A stretch of DNA of 64,000 bases from Cerina litoralis (GTDB lineage: Bacteria > Bacteroidota > Bacteroidia > Flavobacteriales > Flavobacteriaceae): the NCBI GenBank assembly GCA_022008415.1, contig JAIRBC010000024.1, forward strand, positions 1 to 64,000, read 5' to 3'. The stretch's first letter is position 1. Each line of letters starts with the position of its first letter. Below the pieces are notes generated by a model, which worked only from the letters and a program-made list of their open reading frames with translations, was not told where the DNA came from and ran no database searches. Below, piece after piece: positions 43,708 to 53,167 of this stretch. Position numbers and translations under genes: made by a program.

Positions 43708-46700
43708 ATGAAAATATTAAAAAAGTCACACTGTAATATGCCTCTTATTGCTTCTGCACTAAAACAACTTGCGGGCATTATTTGTTTAAGTCTTTTATGT
43801 TCAACCACCTTAAATGCTCAATTTGAGGTGCGAGGGAGCGTAAAAGCCTCTGAAGGAGTTCCCCTTCCAGGTGTTAACATCATTGAAAAGGGAACTTCGA
43901 ATGGGATTATATCAGATTTCGACGGCAACTTCGAAATTGTTGTTAGTGACGAAGATGCTGTTTTGGTGTTTTCTTATATTGGATTCACAACTAAAGAATT
44001 TAAACTTAATGGTCAATCAGATATAAGTGTTGACTTAGAGGAAGGTAGTACAGGATTGGATGAAGTTATTCTCATTGGATATGGGAGCCAGAAAAAATCA
44101 GATATAACGGGTTCGGTTGCATCGATCGATTCCAAAGATTTTGAAATTACACCTCTAAATAATTTTTCGTCCATGTTGCAGGGAGCGGTTGCTGGAGTGG
44201 AGGTAATAAAAGGGAGTTATCAGCCTGGAAAATCCGGAATCGTAAGAATAAGAGGAGGAAATTCAATGATTGGCAGTAATGATCCTTTATATGTGGTTGA
44301 TGGCTTTCCTTCTGAAAGCATTCTGCCCAATGCAAATGATATTGAGTCCGTTCAAGTACTAAAGGATGCCTCTGCAACTGCTATCTATGGCTCAAGGGGT
44401 GCAAATGGTGTAATAATTATTACAACTAAAAGAGGTAAGGGCGAACCATCTATCAAATTAGATACATATTATGGATTTCAGAGCGTAAGAAATAAAATTG
44501 GTCTATTGTCAGGAGATGAATATGTGCAGTTTGCTAATGAAAAGGCCGAAAATATAGGAATTGCACCGTATTTTCCTGACCCTGCAAGTGTTACCGTTAA
44601 TACTGATTGGCAGGATGTTATTTTTGCTTCGTCTGCACCCATAGCAAATTATAACCTATCTATTACGGGAGGTAATGCAGATAACAAATTTGCAATTTCA
44701 GGTAATTATTTCCAACAAGATGGAGCAGTGCGAAATTCTGATTACAACTCAACAAATTTAAGATTCAATTTTGATAACAAGATTAAAGATTGGTTGAATG
44801 TTTCAACAAGCATCAATTTGGAACATAATAAAACCAACAGAATCGATTTAAGTGGTACAGTAGGTTTGCTCTATCAGACGCTCCAGGCCCCTCCCGTGGC
44901 TCCTGTATATGATGATAGTGGTGACTATTATAATTTTGCACTGCTTCCCACTGCAGACCCTACTTGGCGAAATCCAATGGTACTAAGTGATAGGACTCTG
45001 GACGAGGATGTGGGTAACAAAGTAGCTGCCAATACTAATTTTAGTTTCAATTTGTTAGATGGACTGGTATATAGTATGCGCGCTGGAATTGTGTATGATA
45101 ATCTGAAGAACAATTATTATTTAAAACAGATAGCAGGTAGAACTAATCAGGCACGGATTTCGGAAAGAGATTCATATTCTTATTTGTTTGACAATATACT
45201 TTCTTACAAAAACACTTTTAATGACAGGCATACACTAGAATTCACTACTGGATTTACTTGGCAAGAGAATATAGCTTCAGGATTTAGTGCAGGGTCCGGT
45301 AATTTCAGTGATGATAAATTACTAACAAATGATTTATCAGCTGGTGGTATAATTTCTACTCCAACATCGAATAAAGAGAAAAGCGCAATTATTTCATGGT
45401 TGGGGAGAATAAATTATTTCTTAGATAATAAGTATCTCTTTACATTTTCCGCTAGAGAGGATGGAAGTTCAAAACTTGGTGAGAACAACAAATGGGGATT
45501 TTTTCCCTCCGCAGCAGTGGCGTGGCGAATTTCAGAAGAATCTTGGTTTGACCAAATGGATAATCTTGACAATCTAAAATTAAGGATTAGTTATGGTCAA
45601 ACTGGTAATCAAAATATCGGTAATTATAGATCGCTTTCTAGATTAAATTCAACTTTTGCTCTTCAAGGAGGTGATGAACATAGGGTTATAGGGTATATTC
45701 CCGTGGTGTTACAAAACCCGGATTTAAAATGGGAAGTAACAAATCAATTTGATGTGGGATTAGATTTTACAATCTATGGTGGAGCGCTTGATATTGTTTT
45801 TGATTATTATGTCAAAAAAACAACCGACCTACTTGCAACCGTACCCTTAAGCATGTCCTCTGGCTATGGCGCCATATTAAAAAACTTTGGAGATATGGAA
45901 AATAAGGGAGTTGAACTGACGGTTAATTCAAAATTAATTAATAAACCTCATGCTCAATTAAATATTGGATTCAATATTTCTCATAATTCTAATAAAGTTT
46001 TGAAAGTGGCTACGGAAAATGGACAATTTTTTGGTCCAACTATAGGATCTCCAATTGACAATTTCGTTAATATCATTAAGGAAGGAGAGCCAATGTCTTC
46101 ATTTTATGGATATAGAACTAATGGATTATGGGAAAGTGATCAAACAGTCGGAAGTATTCAGCCAACAGCCTTAGCTGGTGATCAAAAATACGTAGATACT
46201 AATGGAGATGGGACAATTTCCTCTGATGATCGAGCAATTATTGGAAGTCCATTTCCAGATTTCACATATGGTTTAACTACAAACTTTAATTATAAAAACT
46301 TTGGTTTAAATCTTGTTCTTCAAGGTGTATCTGGAGGAAAGATATTAATGGTTCAAAAGTTCACAATAGCGGATTCATTCGCAAGAAATGGAAATCAATT
46401 AAATGAAGTGAAGAATCATTGGTCTTCGCAAAATCCAGATCCTAATGCCGACTATCCAAGATTGTCCAATGTGAATCCACTTCTATCGGATAGGTTTTTT
46501 GAAGATGCAACATATTTAAGATTAAAGAATATAGGGGTTTCCTACAATATTCCAACTAGTAATATAAGAGGAGTTGAGCAAATCAAACTATATTTAAGCG
46601 GTGAGAACTTGTTTACAATAACTGATTATACCGGATATGATCCAGAAGTCGTGTCGAATTCAAGTTCTAACCTACTTCAATCAGTAGATCTTGGTAACTA

Positions 46701-46746
46701 CCCATCTACTAAGACAATATCATTAGGAATTATTACTCAATTTTAG
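43708..46746 (+). CDS. susC: SusC/RagA-family TonB-dependent outer-membrane transporter
   Basis: The 1012-residue protein has a signal peptide ending near NAQ and a carboxypeptidase-regulatory-like domain (VPLPGVNIIEKGTSNGIISDFDGNFEI, about 45-95). The plug domain begins with the SusC signature GLDEVILIGYGSQKKSDITGSV and continues through LYVVDGFP and ATAIYGSRGANGVIIITTK. A 22-strand barrel ends in a C-terminal aromatic strand (KTISLGIITQF). It imports oligosaccharides, with the SusD lipoprotein as lid and TonB as energy source. The carbohydrate cannot be read from the sequence. It is intact and of normal length, and it opens the operon under the ACACC-repeat promoter. Confidence 0.95.
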   Translation: MKILKKSHCNMPLIASALKQLAGIICLSLLCSTTLNAQFEVRGSVKASEGVPLPGVNIIEKGTSNGIISDFDGNFEIVVSDEDAVLVFSYIGFTTKEFKLNGQSDISVDLEEGSTGLDEVILIGYGSQKKSDITGSVASIDSKDFEITPLNNFSSMLQGAVAGVEVIKGSYQPGKSGIVRIRGGNSMIGSNDPLYVVDGFPSESILPNANDIESVQVLKDASATAIYGSRGANGVIIITTKRGKGEPSIKLDTYYGFQSVRNKIGLLSGDEYVQFANEKAENIGIAPYFPDPASVTVNTDWQDVIFASSAPIANYNLSITGGNADNKFAISGNYFQQDGAVRNSDYNSTNLRFNFDNKIKDWLNVSTSINLEHNKTNRIDLSGTVGLLYQTLQAPPVAPVYDDSGDYYNFALLPTADPTWRNPMVLSDRTLDEDVGNKVAANTNFSFNLLDGLVYSMRAGIVYDNLKNNYYLKQIAGRTNQARISERDSYSYLFDNILSYKNTFNDRHTLEFTTGFTWQENIASGFSAGSGNFSDDKLLTNDLSAGGIISTPTSNKEKSAIISWLGRINYFLDNKYLFTFSAREDGSSKLGENNKWGFFPSAAVAWRISEESWFDQMDNLDNLKLRISYGQTGNQNIGNYRSLSRLNSTFALQGGDEHRVIGYIPVVLQNPDLKWEVTNQFDVGLDFTIYGGALDIVFDYYVKKTTDLLATVPLSMSSGYGAILKNFGDMENKGVELTVNSKLINKPHAQLNIGFNISHNSNKVLKVATENGQFFGPTIGSPIDNFVNIIKEGEPMSSFYGYRTNGLWESDQTVGSIQPTALAGDQKYVDTNGDGTISSDDRAIIGSPFPDFTYGLTTNFNYKNFGLNLVLQGVSGGKILMVQKFTIADSFARNGNQLNEVKNHWSSQNPDPNADYPRLSNVNPLLSDRFFEDATYLRLKNIGVSYNIPTSNIRGVEQIKLYLSGENLFTITDYTGYDPEVVSNSSSNLLQSVDLGNYPSTKTISLGIITQF

Positions 46747-46757
46747 ATCTATTAATT

Positions 46758-48236
46758 ATGAAACACTACAATAGAAAAAGAGCGCTTTTAATTGGAATTT
46801 TTTCCTTTATGTCCTTTTTAGGATGTAAAGATGATTTGGAAGAGGAAACGTTTTCCTTCATTTCTTCAAAAGATTATTATAAAAATGCCAGTGATGCCGA
46901 GGGTTCAATTAATGGGATATATGGATCACTTGATGACCTGGGTCTATATGGCAGATGGTATTTTGACCTACTTTTATTGACTGATGATCAAGTTACAATA
47001 CATCGAAACCCTTTATTTATTCAAATGGATGATTTTAATTACGATTCCGATCATCCATATATAACGGACTTATGGAGCGCAAGTTATGCTACAATTAAGT
47101 ATGCAAATGTATCGATTGATCGAATTCCAGCTATTGATATGGATGCTGGGATGAAGAATTCCCTAATTGCTGAAGCAAGATGTATTCGTGCCTTAATGTA
47201 TTTTAATCTTGTCAGACTATGGGGTGAAGTACCTTTGGTCTTAAATGAAGTGCTAGATGAGAATTCAGTTGCTAACCCTAAAGGCTCCATTGGTGCAATT
47301 TATGAAACAATAATTGCAGATTTGAGTTTTGCTTCCGAAAACCTTCCTTTGTCTAGGCCTAGTGAAGATTTTGGAAGAATGACCAAAGGAATATCTAAAA
47401 CAATTTTGACAGATGTACAATTAACATTAGGGAACTGGCAAGAGGCGGCTGCTTTGGCAAAGGAGATAATTGATAGCGGTCAATATTCACTTCAAACTAA
47501 TTTCCAAGATATTTTTACTGAATCAAATGAATTAAATAATGAAATTATCTTATCCATAATATTTGATGGCGTTACAGTTGGTAATTGGGCTGCATCATTT
47601 TCTCATGCCGGAGGGACTGACAATGCACTTTGTTTTAATGGAGCACAAGTTTGGCAAGTAGATGTAAAATCTGATATGTGGCTTAACTGGGATGAGAATG
47701 ACCTTAGAAAACAATTCTCTTTATATGAAGATTATCTATCCATAGATGGAACATTTAAGAGTGTATATGATACTTCACGACCCTATCCGGGTTTTGGCAA
47801 ATGGAATGCTCCAAATGAAACGGGAGTTGGAAACTGCCCAATAAATCCAATATTATATCGGTATGCGGATGTATTGTTAATGTATGCCGAGGCAAGTTCT
47901 CAAGCAAACGGTGGCCCAGACAATGAGGCTCTAAATGCTGTGAATATGGTGCGACGAAGAGGTTATGGATTGTCAATTAACGAAATTTCTTCCGTGGATT
48001 TGCCACAAGGAATGGATGCCGTTTCGTTTCGTGAAGCAATATTAAATGAAAGAAGTCATGAGTTTGTTGTAGAAGCCAAACGCCTGTTTGATTTGATGAG
48101 AACAGATCAATTTCCTCAAAAGTTAATAGAATTAGGTAAAAACATTAGGCCTTCAGCTAAGCTTTTTCCTATTCCCAACGCTGAATTAGAGGCCAATGAA
48201 AGTTTATCTCCATCAGATCAAAATGAAGGATACTAG
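46758..48236 (+). CDS. susD: SusD/RagB-family nutrient-binding lipoprotein
   Basis: The 492-residue protein has a lipoprotein signal (SFMSFLGC, modified Cys near residue 23) and then SusD-like helical repeats: SLDDLGLYGRWYFD, LIAEARCIRALMYFNLVRLWGEVPLVL, and the C-terminal RYADVLLMYAEA, NMVRRRGYG and ILNERSHEFVVEAKRLFDLMR. These are standard SusD landmarks. It binds glycan at the cell surface over the SusC barrel. It follows susC by 11 bases. The acidic stretch after the Cys (KDDLEEE) fits the lipoprotein export signal of Bacteroidota surface proteins. Confidence 0.95.
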   Translation: MKHYNRKRALLIGIFSFMSFLGCKDDLEEETFSFISSKDYYKNASDAEGSINGIYGSLDDLGLYGRWYFDLLLLTDDQVTIHRNPLFIQMDDFNYDSDHPYITDLWSASYATIKYANVSIDRIPAIDMDAGMKNSLIAEARCIRALMYFNLVRLWGEVPLVLNEVLDENSVANPKGSIGAIYETIIADLSFASENLPLSRPSEDFGRMTKGISKTILTDVQLTLGNWQEAAALAKEIIDSGQYSLQTNFQDIFTESNELNNEIILSIIFDGVTVGNWAASFSHAGGTDNALCFNGAQVWQVDVKSDMWLNWDENDLRKQFSLYEDYLSIDGTFKSVYDTSRPYPGFGKWNAPNETGVGNCPINPILYRYADVLLMYAEASSQANGGPDNEALNAVNMVRRRGYGLSINEISSVDLPQGMDAVSFREAILNERSHEFVVEAKRLFDLMRTDQFPQKLIELGKNIRPSAKLFPIPNAELEANESLSPSDQNEGY

Positions 48237-48424
48237 TATTATATCTCATTTCAAATTACTAACAACAGTAGCATAAATAAGGTATTGGAATTACGTAATA
48301 ACAATAGATAATTCATCAAATAATTAATTTATCCTATGACATTTTACATTTAGAACAAAATACCATTTTTCAAATTTGAGATTACCTTTTTGCCATAAAC
48401 ACATCACTTAACTAACACTTTAAT

Positions 48425-50536
48425 ATGAATAGTTGTTTGAGATATTCAATTTATATTTTTCCCTTTTTAGTAATGTTTTTCAATCCTTGTTTAGGTCAAA
48501 AACCTTCTGATCTTATCAAATTGGAGACCTCACAGGCATATTTGATTTTAAGGGAAGGTAATAAATTGGAAATTAAATCAAAAAATGGCGATGGGTTTCT
48601 AATTAAAAGTGACATACAAGATTTGGGTGAGATTACTCTTGCCAAAATTTCAGAACTAAACACTAAATATAAATTTGACAACAGCAAGATACAATTTACA
48701 CTAAACAGTTCATCAAACAGATTAAGTTTCTATTATGTTCATTATATAGATGAAATTTCATCAAATGTTACTATAGAGTATATCATTGAATTAAAGAATG
48801 ATGCCTTTTACTTCAGTAGTAAAATGAAAGTTGACTCCGATAGCTGGACTATTAATTCCTTAGTTTTCCCTAGATTACTTCCAATAGAATCTAGAAACAA
48901 TGATATACAAACTTATTGGCCTAAAGGATTAGGTGAACTAGTTAATAATCAGAACTACTTTTCACAGAAACAGGTGCTTAGATTTCCAGGTCCCTATGCG
49001 ACGATGCCCTGGTATAGCCTAAATACTGGGAATCAAGGATTATACATGGGAATACATGACAAGAATATGAGTTCTGCAGATATTTCCTTATCATTTAATG
49101 ATGATTTAAATATATATGAAACTAGTGTTACTACTCCTATTTATAGGAATGAATATATATCGCCATATTTTGTGATTAAGCCATATACAGGTAAATGGTT
49201 TGAGGCCGCAAATACCTTTAGATCTTGGTACAATTCTATTTTTGTATTGAATTCGCCACCAAATTGGGTAATATCGGATGATGGATGGCTATTGGCAATT
49301 CTCAAACAACAGAATGGTAATGTCATGTGGTCATATAAAGATATTGATAAATTATGCGATGTTGCAAGTAATTTTAACCTATCTACAATAGGCCTATTTG
49401 GCTGGGCCTCAGGAGGGCACGATAGATATTATCCAAATTATGTTCCCGACCCTTTAATGGGGGGAAGAAGTGAACTTGAGAATGCAATAAAGAGAGCGCA
49501 AGAAAGAGGATTTAAAATTATACTATATTCCAACGGCAAACTAATTGACACTTCGACCGATTTCTATAAATTTCACGGTATTGAAACAATAATGTTAGGA
49601 GAGAATAAAAAACCTATGATGGATTTCTACGTGAAGTATAATAATGAATCACCTGTAGTATTCAGTTGGGCATGTGCGGGATCCAAACTTTGGAGGAATA
49701 CAATGATAGATCTTGCCAAACAAGCACATTCACTTGGAGCAGATGGAATATTGTATGACCAATTAGGTTCAATCGAACCAGATTTATGCTTTTCAACTTA
49801 TCATGATCATGAGTACCCTATGAGCGATGTATCATATAGGCTTAAAATGGTACAGGAAGTGCAAAAGCAAATGAAAAGTATTGACAATAGTTTTATAGTC
49901 ATGACTGAGGCTAACAATTGCTATATACAACTTGGAATTGATTATGGTCATGGTGGAGGATATTCGCTTTCGAAATATAGCTATCCAGATATGTATAGAT
50001 ATACCTTTCCCGAGTTTATTGAAACACAACGCAACCCTAACCCCCTGTTGACAAGAACTGATGCCAATTATGCATTAATTTATGGGTTGAGAACTGAAAT
50101 TGAATCTCGGTATACAGCCGATGTTGATTATTTACTTAATTCAATGAAGCCTTCGGATAATAGTTATTCAACCGTCAATTATCCCCCTGACATAAATAAA
50201 ATGAAAAATACGTCAACAGAGGAAACTATGAAGTATACTTCTTCCCTGATTTCATTAAAAAGGAAATACAGCAACTTTTTTTACCAAGGAAAATTTATAA
50301 GTGATGATGGTTTTGAAGTCATTGGAGAAGATATCGTAGGCAAAGGGTTTAAAAATGGTGATGAATTGGCTATTACTGTTTGGAATCAAAACAAATATAA
50401 AAGTGGGAATTTCGAAATAAAACTAAATGGATATAGGTTAACAGATTGTGAAGAAATTGGACAGAAGTGTAATAATCCTTTTAAAAATTTAGGAAGCAAC
50501 TCAATCCGAGTCTTAAAATTCAAGCGACAACAATAA
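48425..50536 (+). CDS. DUF6259-type glycoside-hydrolase-like protein, secreted
   Basis: The 703-residue protein has a signal peptide ending near CLG-Q. A beta-sandwich-like N-terminal domain (about 25-260) is followed by a TIM-barrel-like region with WVISDDGWLLAILKQQNGNVMW, TIGLFGWASGGHDRYYPNY, GFKIILYSNGKLIDTST, LGADGILYDQLGS (candidate catalytic Asp) and FIVMTEANN (candidate Glu), then a small C-terminal beta domain. This resembles GH36/alpha-galactosidase-like enzymes grouped as DUF6259, whose substrates are poorly known. It follows susD by about 190 bases. A close paralogue starts at 62041. Confidence 0.8.
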   Translation: MNSCLRYSIYIFPFLVMFFNPCLGQKPSDLIKLETSQAYLILREGNKLEIKSKNGDGFLIKSDIQDLGEITLAKISELNTKYKFDNSKIQFTLNSSSNRLSFYYVHYIDEISSNVTIEYIIELKNDAFYFSSKMKVDSDSWTINSLVFPRLLPIESRNNDIQTYWPKGLGELVNNQNYFSQKQVLRFPGPYATMPWYSLNTGNQGLYMGIHDKNMSSADISLSFNDDLNIYETSVTTPIYRNEYISPYFVIKPYTGKWFEAANTFRSWYNSIFVLNSPPNWVISDDGWLLAILKQQNGNVMWSYKDIDKLCDVASNFNLSTIGLFGWASGGHDRYYPNYVPDPLMGGRSELENAIKRAQERGFKIILYSNGKLIDTSTDFYKFHGIETIMLGENKKPMMDFYVKYNNESPVVFSWACAGSKLWRNTMIDLAKQAHSLGADGILYDQLGSIEPDLCFSTYHDHEYPMSDVSYRLKMVQEVQKQMKSIDNSFIVMTEANNCYIQLGIDYGHGGGYSLSKYSYPDMYRYTFPEFIETQRNPNPLLTRTDANYALIYGLRTEIESRYTADVDYLLNSMKPSDNSYSTVNYPPDINKMKNTSTEETMKYTSSLISLKRKYSNFFYQGKFISDDGFEVIGEDIVGKGFKNGDELAITVWNQNKYKSGNFEIKLNGYRLTDCEEIGQKCNNPFKNLGSNSIRVLKFKRQQ

Positions 50537-51408
50537 TATTGAATTTTATTAGCAAACAATTTGGGTGATTCGCTGAATTTCATCAATTGGGAACTCTATC
50601 CAAAATCATCGAATTATAGTACTTAAGTAGGTAAATTAAATTCACTTTCTTTTTATGAATTATGAGGATAACTTACAAAGAATAAAAGTGGGAATTTCTG
50701 TGATGGTTATGATTCTCCTTGTAGTGAAACATTTTACCACCGACTTTTTTAAATTTTTTGCTCCGAAAAGAACTGGTATTTAATGAGGGGCAGATGATTG
50801 TTGCCTGTTTTACGGTTATGGTTCGACAACGTAACACTTGCAACGAGAGACAAATAATGAAGGATGGCAGAGCTACGATTAATAGAACAACAGTCAGTAC
50901 AAGCAATCACACAAGATGTCAATACCCGTTGAACAAAGAAGAAAGTCGAGAATTTTTGATGGCTATAACAACAAAGAGAGAATGTATATAAACGGCAGTT
51001 TTTTTAAAGAATGCTAGTGGCCGGTGCGTCGGAATATGATTGTTAGGCCGACAGGACTTATTAAGCAAAGAGTGTGAAGGACAGCAATTGTAAAAGGAGA
51101 GCACCTATACGGACTGAAATTGGAATTGATCAGTATTGTCGCGATGGGGCTAATCAATCTGACCAATTATCTGTTCCGGCATGAACAGTTGGACAGATTA
51201 GACATATTCATAAAGAGATAAATAGCCGATAAACCATTGGATATATCGTTGAAGAATGAGAGCTAAAACCCTGCTATGACAAGAAAGCCAATTTTTAGAA
51301 CACAGCTAAGGGTTATTCTGTTAGGACTTAAGAGAATTGATGATTTATAATTGAGAAAGGGTGACCTGGATATTAATTTATTTATTGTTGAGTTAGTTTG
51401 TTTAGTTT
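50537..51408. other. Gene-poor stretch, probably decayed coding sequence
   Basis: Short frames occur but none is convincing. One from about 50656 has a hydrophobic segment (VGISVMVMILLVV) and stops after some 40 residues. Another around 51090-51227 reads KGEHLYGLKLELISI, then LTNYLFRHEQLDRLDIFIKR, before a stop, like the C-terminus of a membrane transporter. With the strong terminator just downstream, this looks like the relic of one rightward gene. I cannot name it. Confidence 0.35.
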
Positions 51409-51448
51409 CAAGGAAGGTCATTTGTTGAATATTGGCCTTCCTTGTTTT
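51409..51448 (+). terminator. Strong rightward intrinsic terminator
   Basis: CAAGGAAGGTC (51409-51419) pairs with GGCCTTCCTTG (51434-51444), giving an 11-base stem with one G-T pair and a 14-base loop. TTTT follows directly. Confidence 0.8.
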
Positions 51449-52071
51449 GATAAATAAGTGTTATTACTTAAATATCATCTTACCGTTTATCTAGATTATG
51501 AAAGAAGATTAAAAATGGATAGAATAGCCAACATTATTGAAGAACCGTTTTCCGAAGAAGCAGAAATCGAAGTAGGGGGTATTCCTTTACGAACGGCTAC
51601 ACATGTAAGTGCACACACTGGTAAAGATACTTTGTCATGAATTCAAATGGGGTATAAGGCAATCACCAAGACTTTGAGTAAAACGATATAAATTGCTACA
51701 GTAGCCAATGAACACAGTATTGTCTTCATTTGTGGGGACCTGACAGTAAACCCCATCATGGTTAATAGGAATATAAATATTGCAGTGAGGGTAGGTCCTT
51801 TCCCTAAACTTGGTACAGGGTTATTGGAAAGCAATGGCCATTAGAAATATAAAAACAGGTCAACTATGGAAGGTTAACTTCCTTATGCCAATTCAGAATG
51901 GTGTAAGACGAAGGACGGTATATTTAATCTTGATAAAAATTTTTGTATAAAAAGAGGAGGGGTCTTGACTGATTCGAAGCATTACAAAGAGATGTATAGT
52001 AAGCAAAAAGCGCATTGAGTTCCAAATGTGAGTTCAAAACTACACTTAATTCTTAATTTTTAATTCGATAA
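51449..52071. other. Gene-poor stretch before the copper-protein gene
   Basis: A short rightward frame near 51494-51640 reads MDRIANIIEEPFSEEAEIEVG and then PLRTATHVSAHTGKD before a stop. A leftward hydrophobic frame covers 51643-51834. Both look like pieces of coding sequence without a whole gene; a weak resemblance of the first to an alkaline-phosphatase C-terminus is not enough to name it. The last 100 bases probably hold the promoter of the next gene. Confidence 0.35.
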
Positions 52072-53166
52072 ATGTATATTCAAAAAAGATATTTTCTGTT
52101 ACCTATTGCTTTACTGGTCATGGTACAGGTAAAAGCCTATTCAATCGGGGACACCGTAACTACAATTTCAATAAATGCTATCGGTGGGTTACAATATGAT
52201 ATTGTTCGCTTTAAAGTAAAACCCGGTAGTAAAGTAAAGTTCATTTTTAACAATACGGACGACATGAGCCATAATATTGTATTCACACAGCCCGAATCAA
52301 GACTAAAAGTAGTAAATGCAGCAATGGCTATAGGAAACGATGCCTTCAAAATGAATTACATTCCTAAGATGAAGGAGGTTTTGTGGTCTATACCTGTCCT
52401 TGAGCCCGGGGAAACAAAGTTCATTACGTTCACCGCACCAACAAAAGAAGGTGTTTATCCTTACGTCTGTACTTATCCTGGTCATGGCTTTGTAATGTAT
52501 GGTGCTATGTATGTTTCAAGCAAGGACATGCCTTCTATTAAAGATGATCCCAATATCCCGCCCGAAAGAAGAAAAGATATTACCGGAGATGATAACTCAT
52601 CTCAGCACCAGGTAGCACATTCCTATAGCGAAGTTCCGCCTTACCTGTATCGTATCTTTATTCCCGATGCTAGCCCTGCTGCAATTGCGGTAAATCTACC
52701 AAATAATATATCCTATTGTTGGGATGCAGGAACATGTCATTTGCGATATGCCTGGCAAGGAGGATTCCTAGACAATACAGACATTTGGAAAGGCCATTAT
52801 GATTCTTATGGAAAAGTTCTGGGAAACGTTTTTTTCAGGGATAAAACGGCTTTCCCTCTTCAAACAGATAAGCCAGGAAATATACCAGCTGTTCAATTTA
52901 AAGGATATCAACTCATCAAACGTTTCCCCGAATTTCATTATACAATTAACGGTATAGAAGTATATGAATTAATAAAACCAAAGGAAGATGGAACAGGCTT
53001 AATTAGAACTTTCAGAATACCAAACACAACTAGAATAATATGGTTTCTGGTTGATGCCGAAGATGGTGTAAACTATAAATCTTCAAACGGTAAATGGATT
53101 AAAGGTCGATTGAAACTATTGCCTGAAGAAGCCCGACAGTTTACCATCATTATGACAAAAATATAA
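52072..53166 (+). CDS. Exported plastocyanin/azurin-like copper protein with C-terminal extension
   Basis: The 364-residue protein has a signal peptide ending near VKA. A cupredoxin domain follows (about 30-150) with all type 1 copper ligands: H67 (MSHNIVF), C133, H138 and M142 (YVCTYPGHGFVM). The C-terminal domain (about 185-364) contains LPNNISYCWDAGTCHLRYAWQGGFLD and WFLVDAEDGVNYKSSNGKWIKG. This region occurs in proteins paired with sugar-dehydrogenase-like beta-propellers. It could pass electrons from the partner encoded next, 2 bases downstream. Copper binding is well supported; the partner role is inferred. Confidence 0.82.
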   Translation: MYIQKRYFLLPIALLVMVQVKAYSIGDTVTTISINAIGGLQYDIVRFKVKPGSKVKFIFNNTDDMSHNIVFTQPESRLKVVNAAMAIGNDAFKMNYIPKMKEVLWSIPVLEPGETKFITFTAPTKEGVYPYVCTYPGHGFVMYGAMYVSSKDMPSIKDDPNIPPERRKDITGDDNSSQHQVAHSYSEVPPYLYRIFIPDASPAAIAVNLPNNISYCWDAGTCHLRYAWQGGFLDNTDIWKGHYDSYGKVLGNVFFRDKTAFPLQTDKPGNIPAVQFKGYQLIKRFPEFHYTINGIEVYELIKPKEDGTGLIRTFRIPNTTRIIWFLVDAEDGVNYKSSNGKWIKGRLKLLPEEARQFTIIMTKI

Positions 53167-53167
53167 A

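Noticed and set aside
51643-51834. Leftward hydrophobic frame as a small transporter subunit gene
   Set aside because: It begins and ends abruptly, and resemblance to a TctB-like membrane protein is too weak to call.
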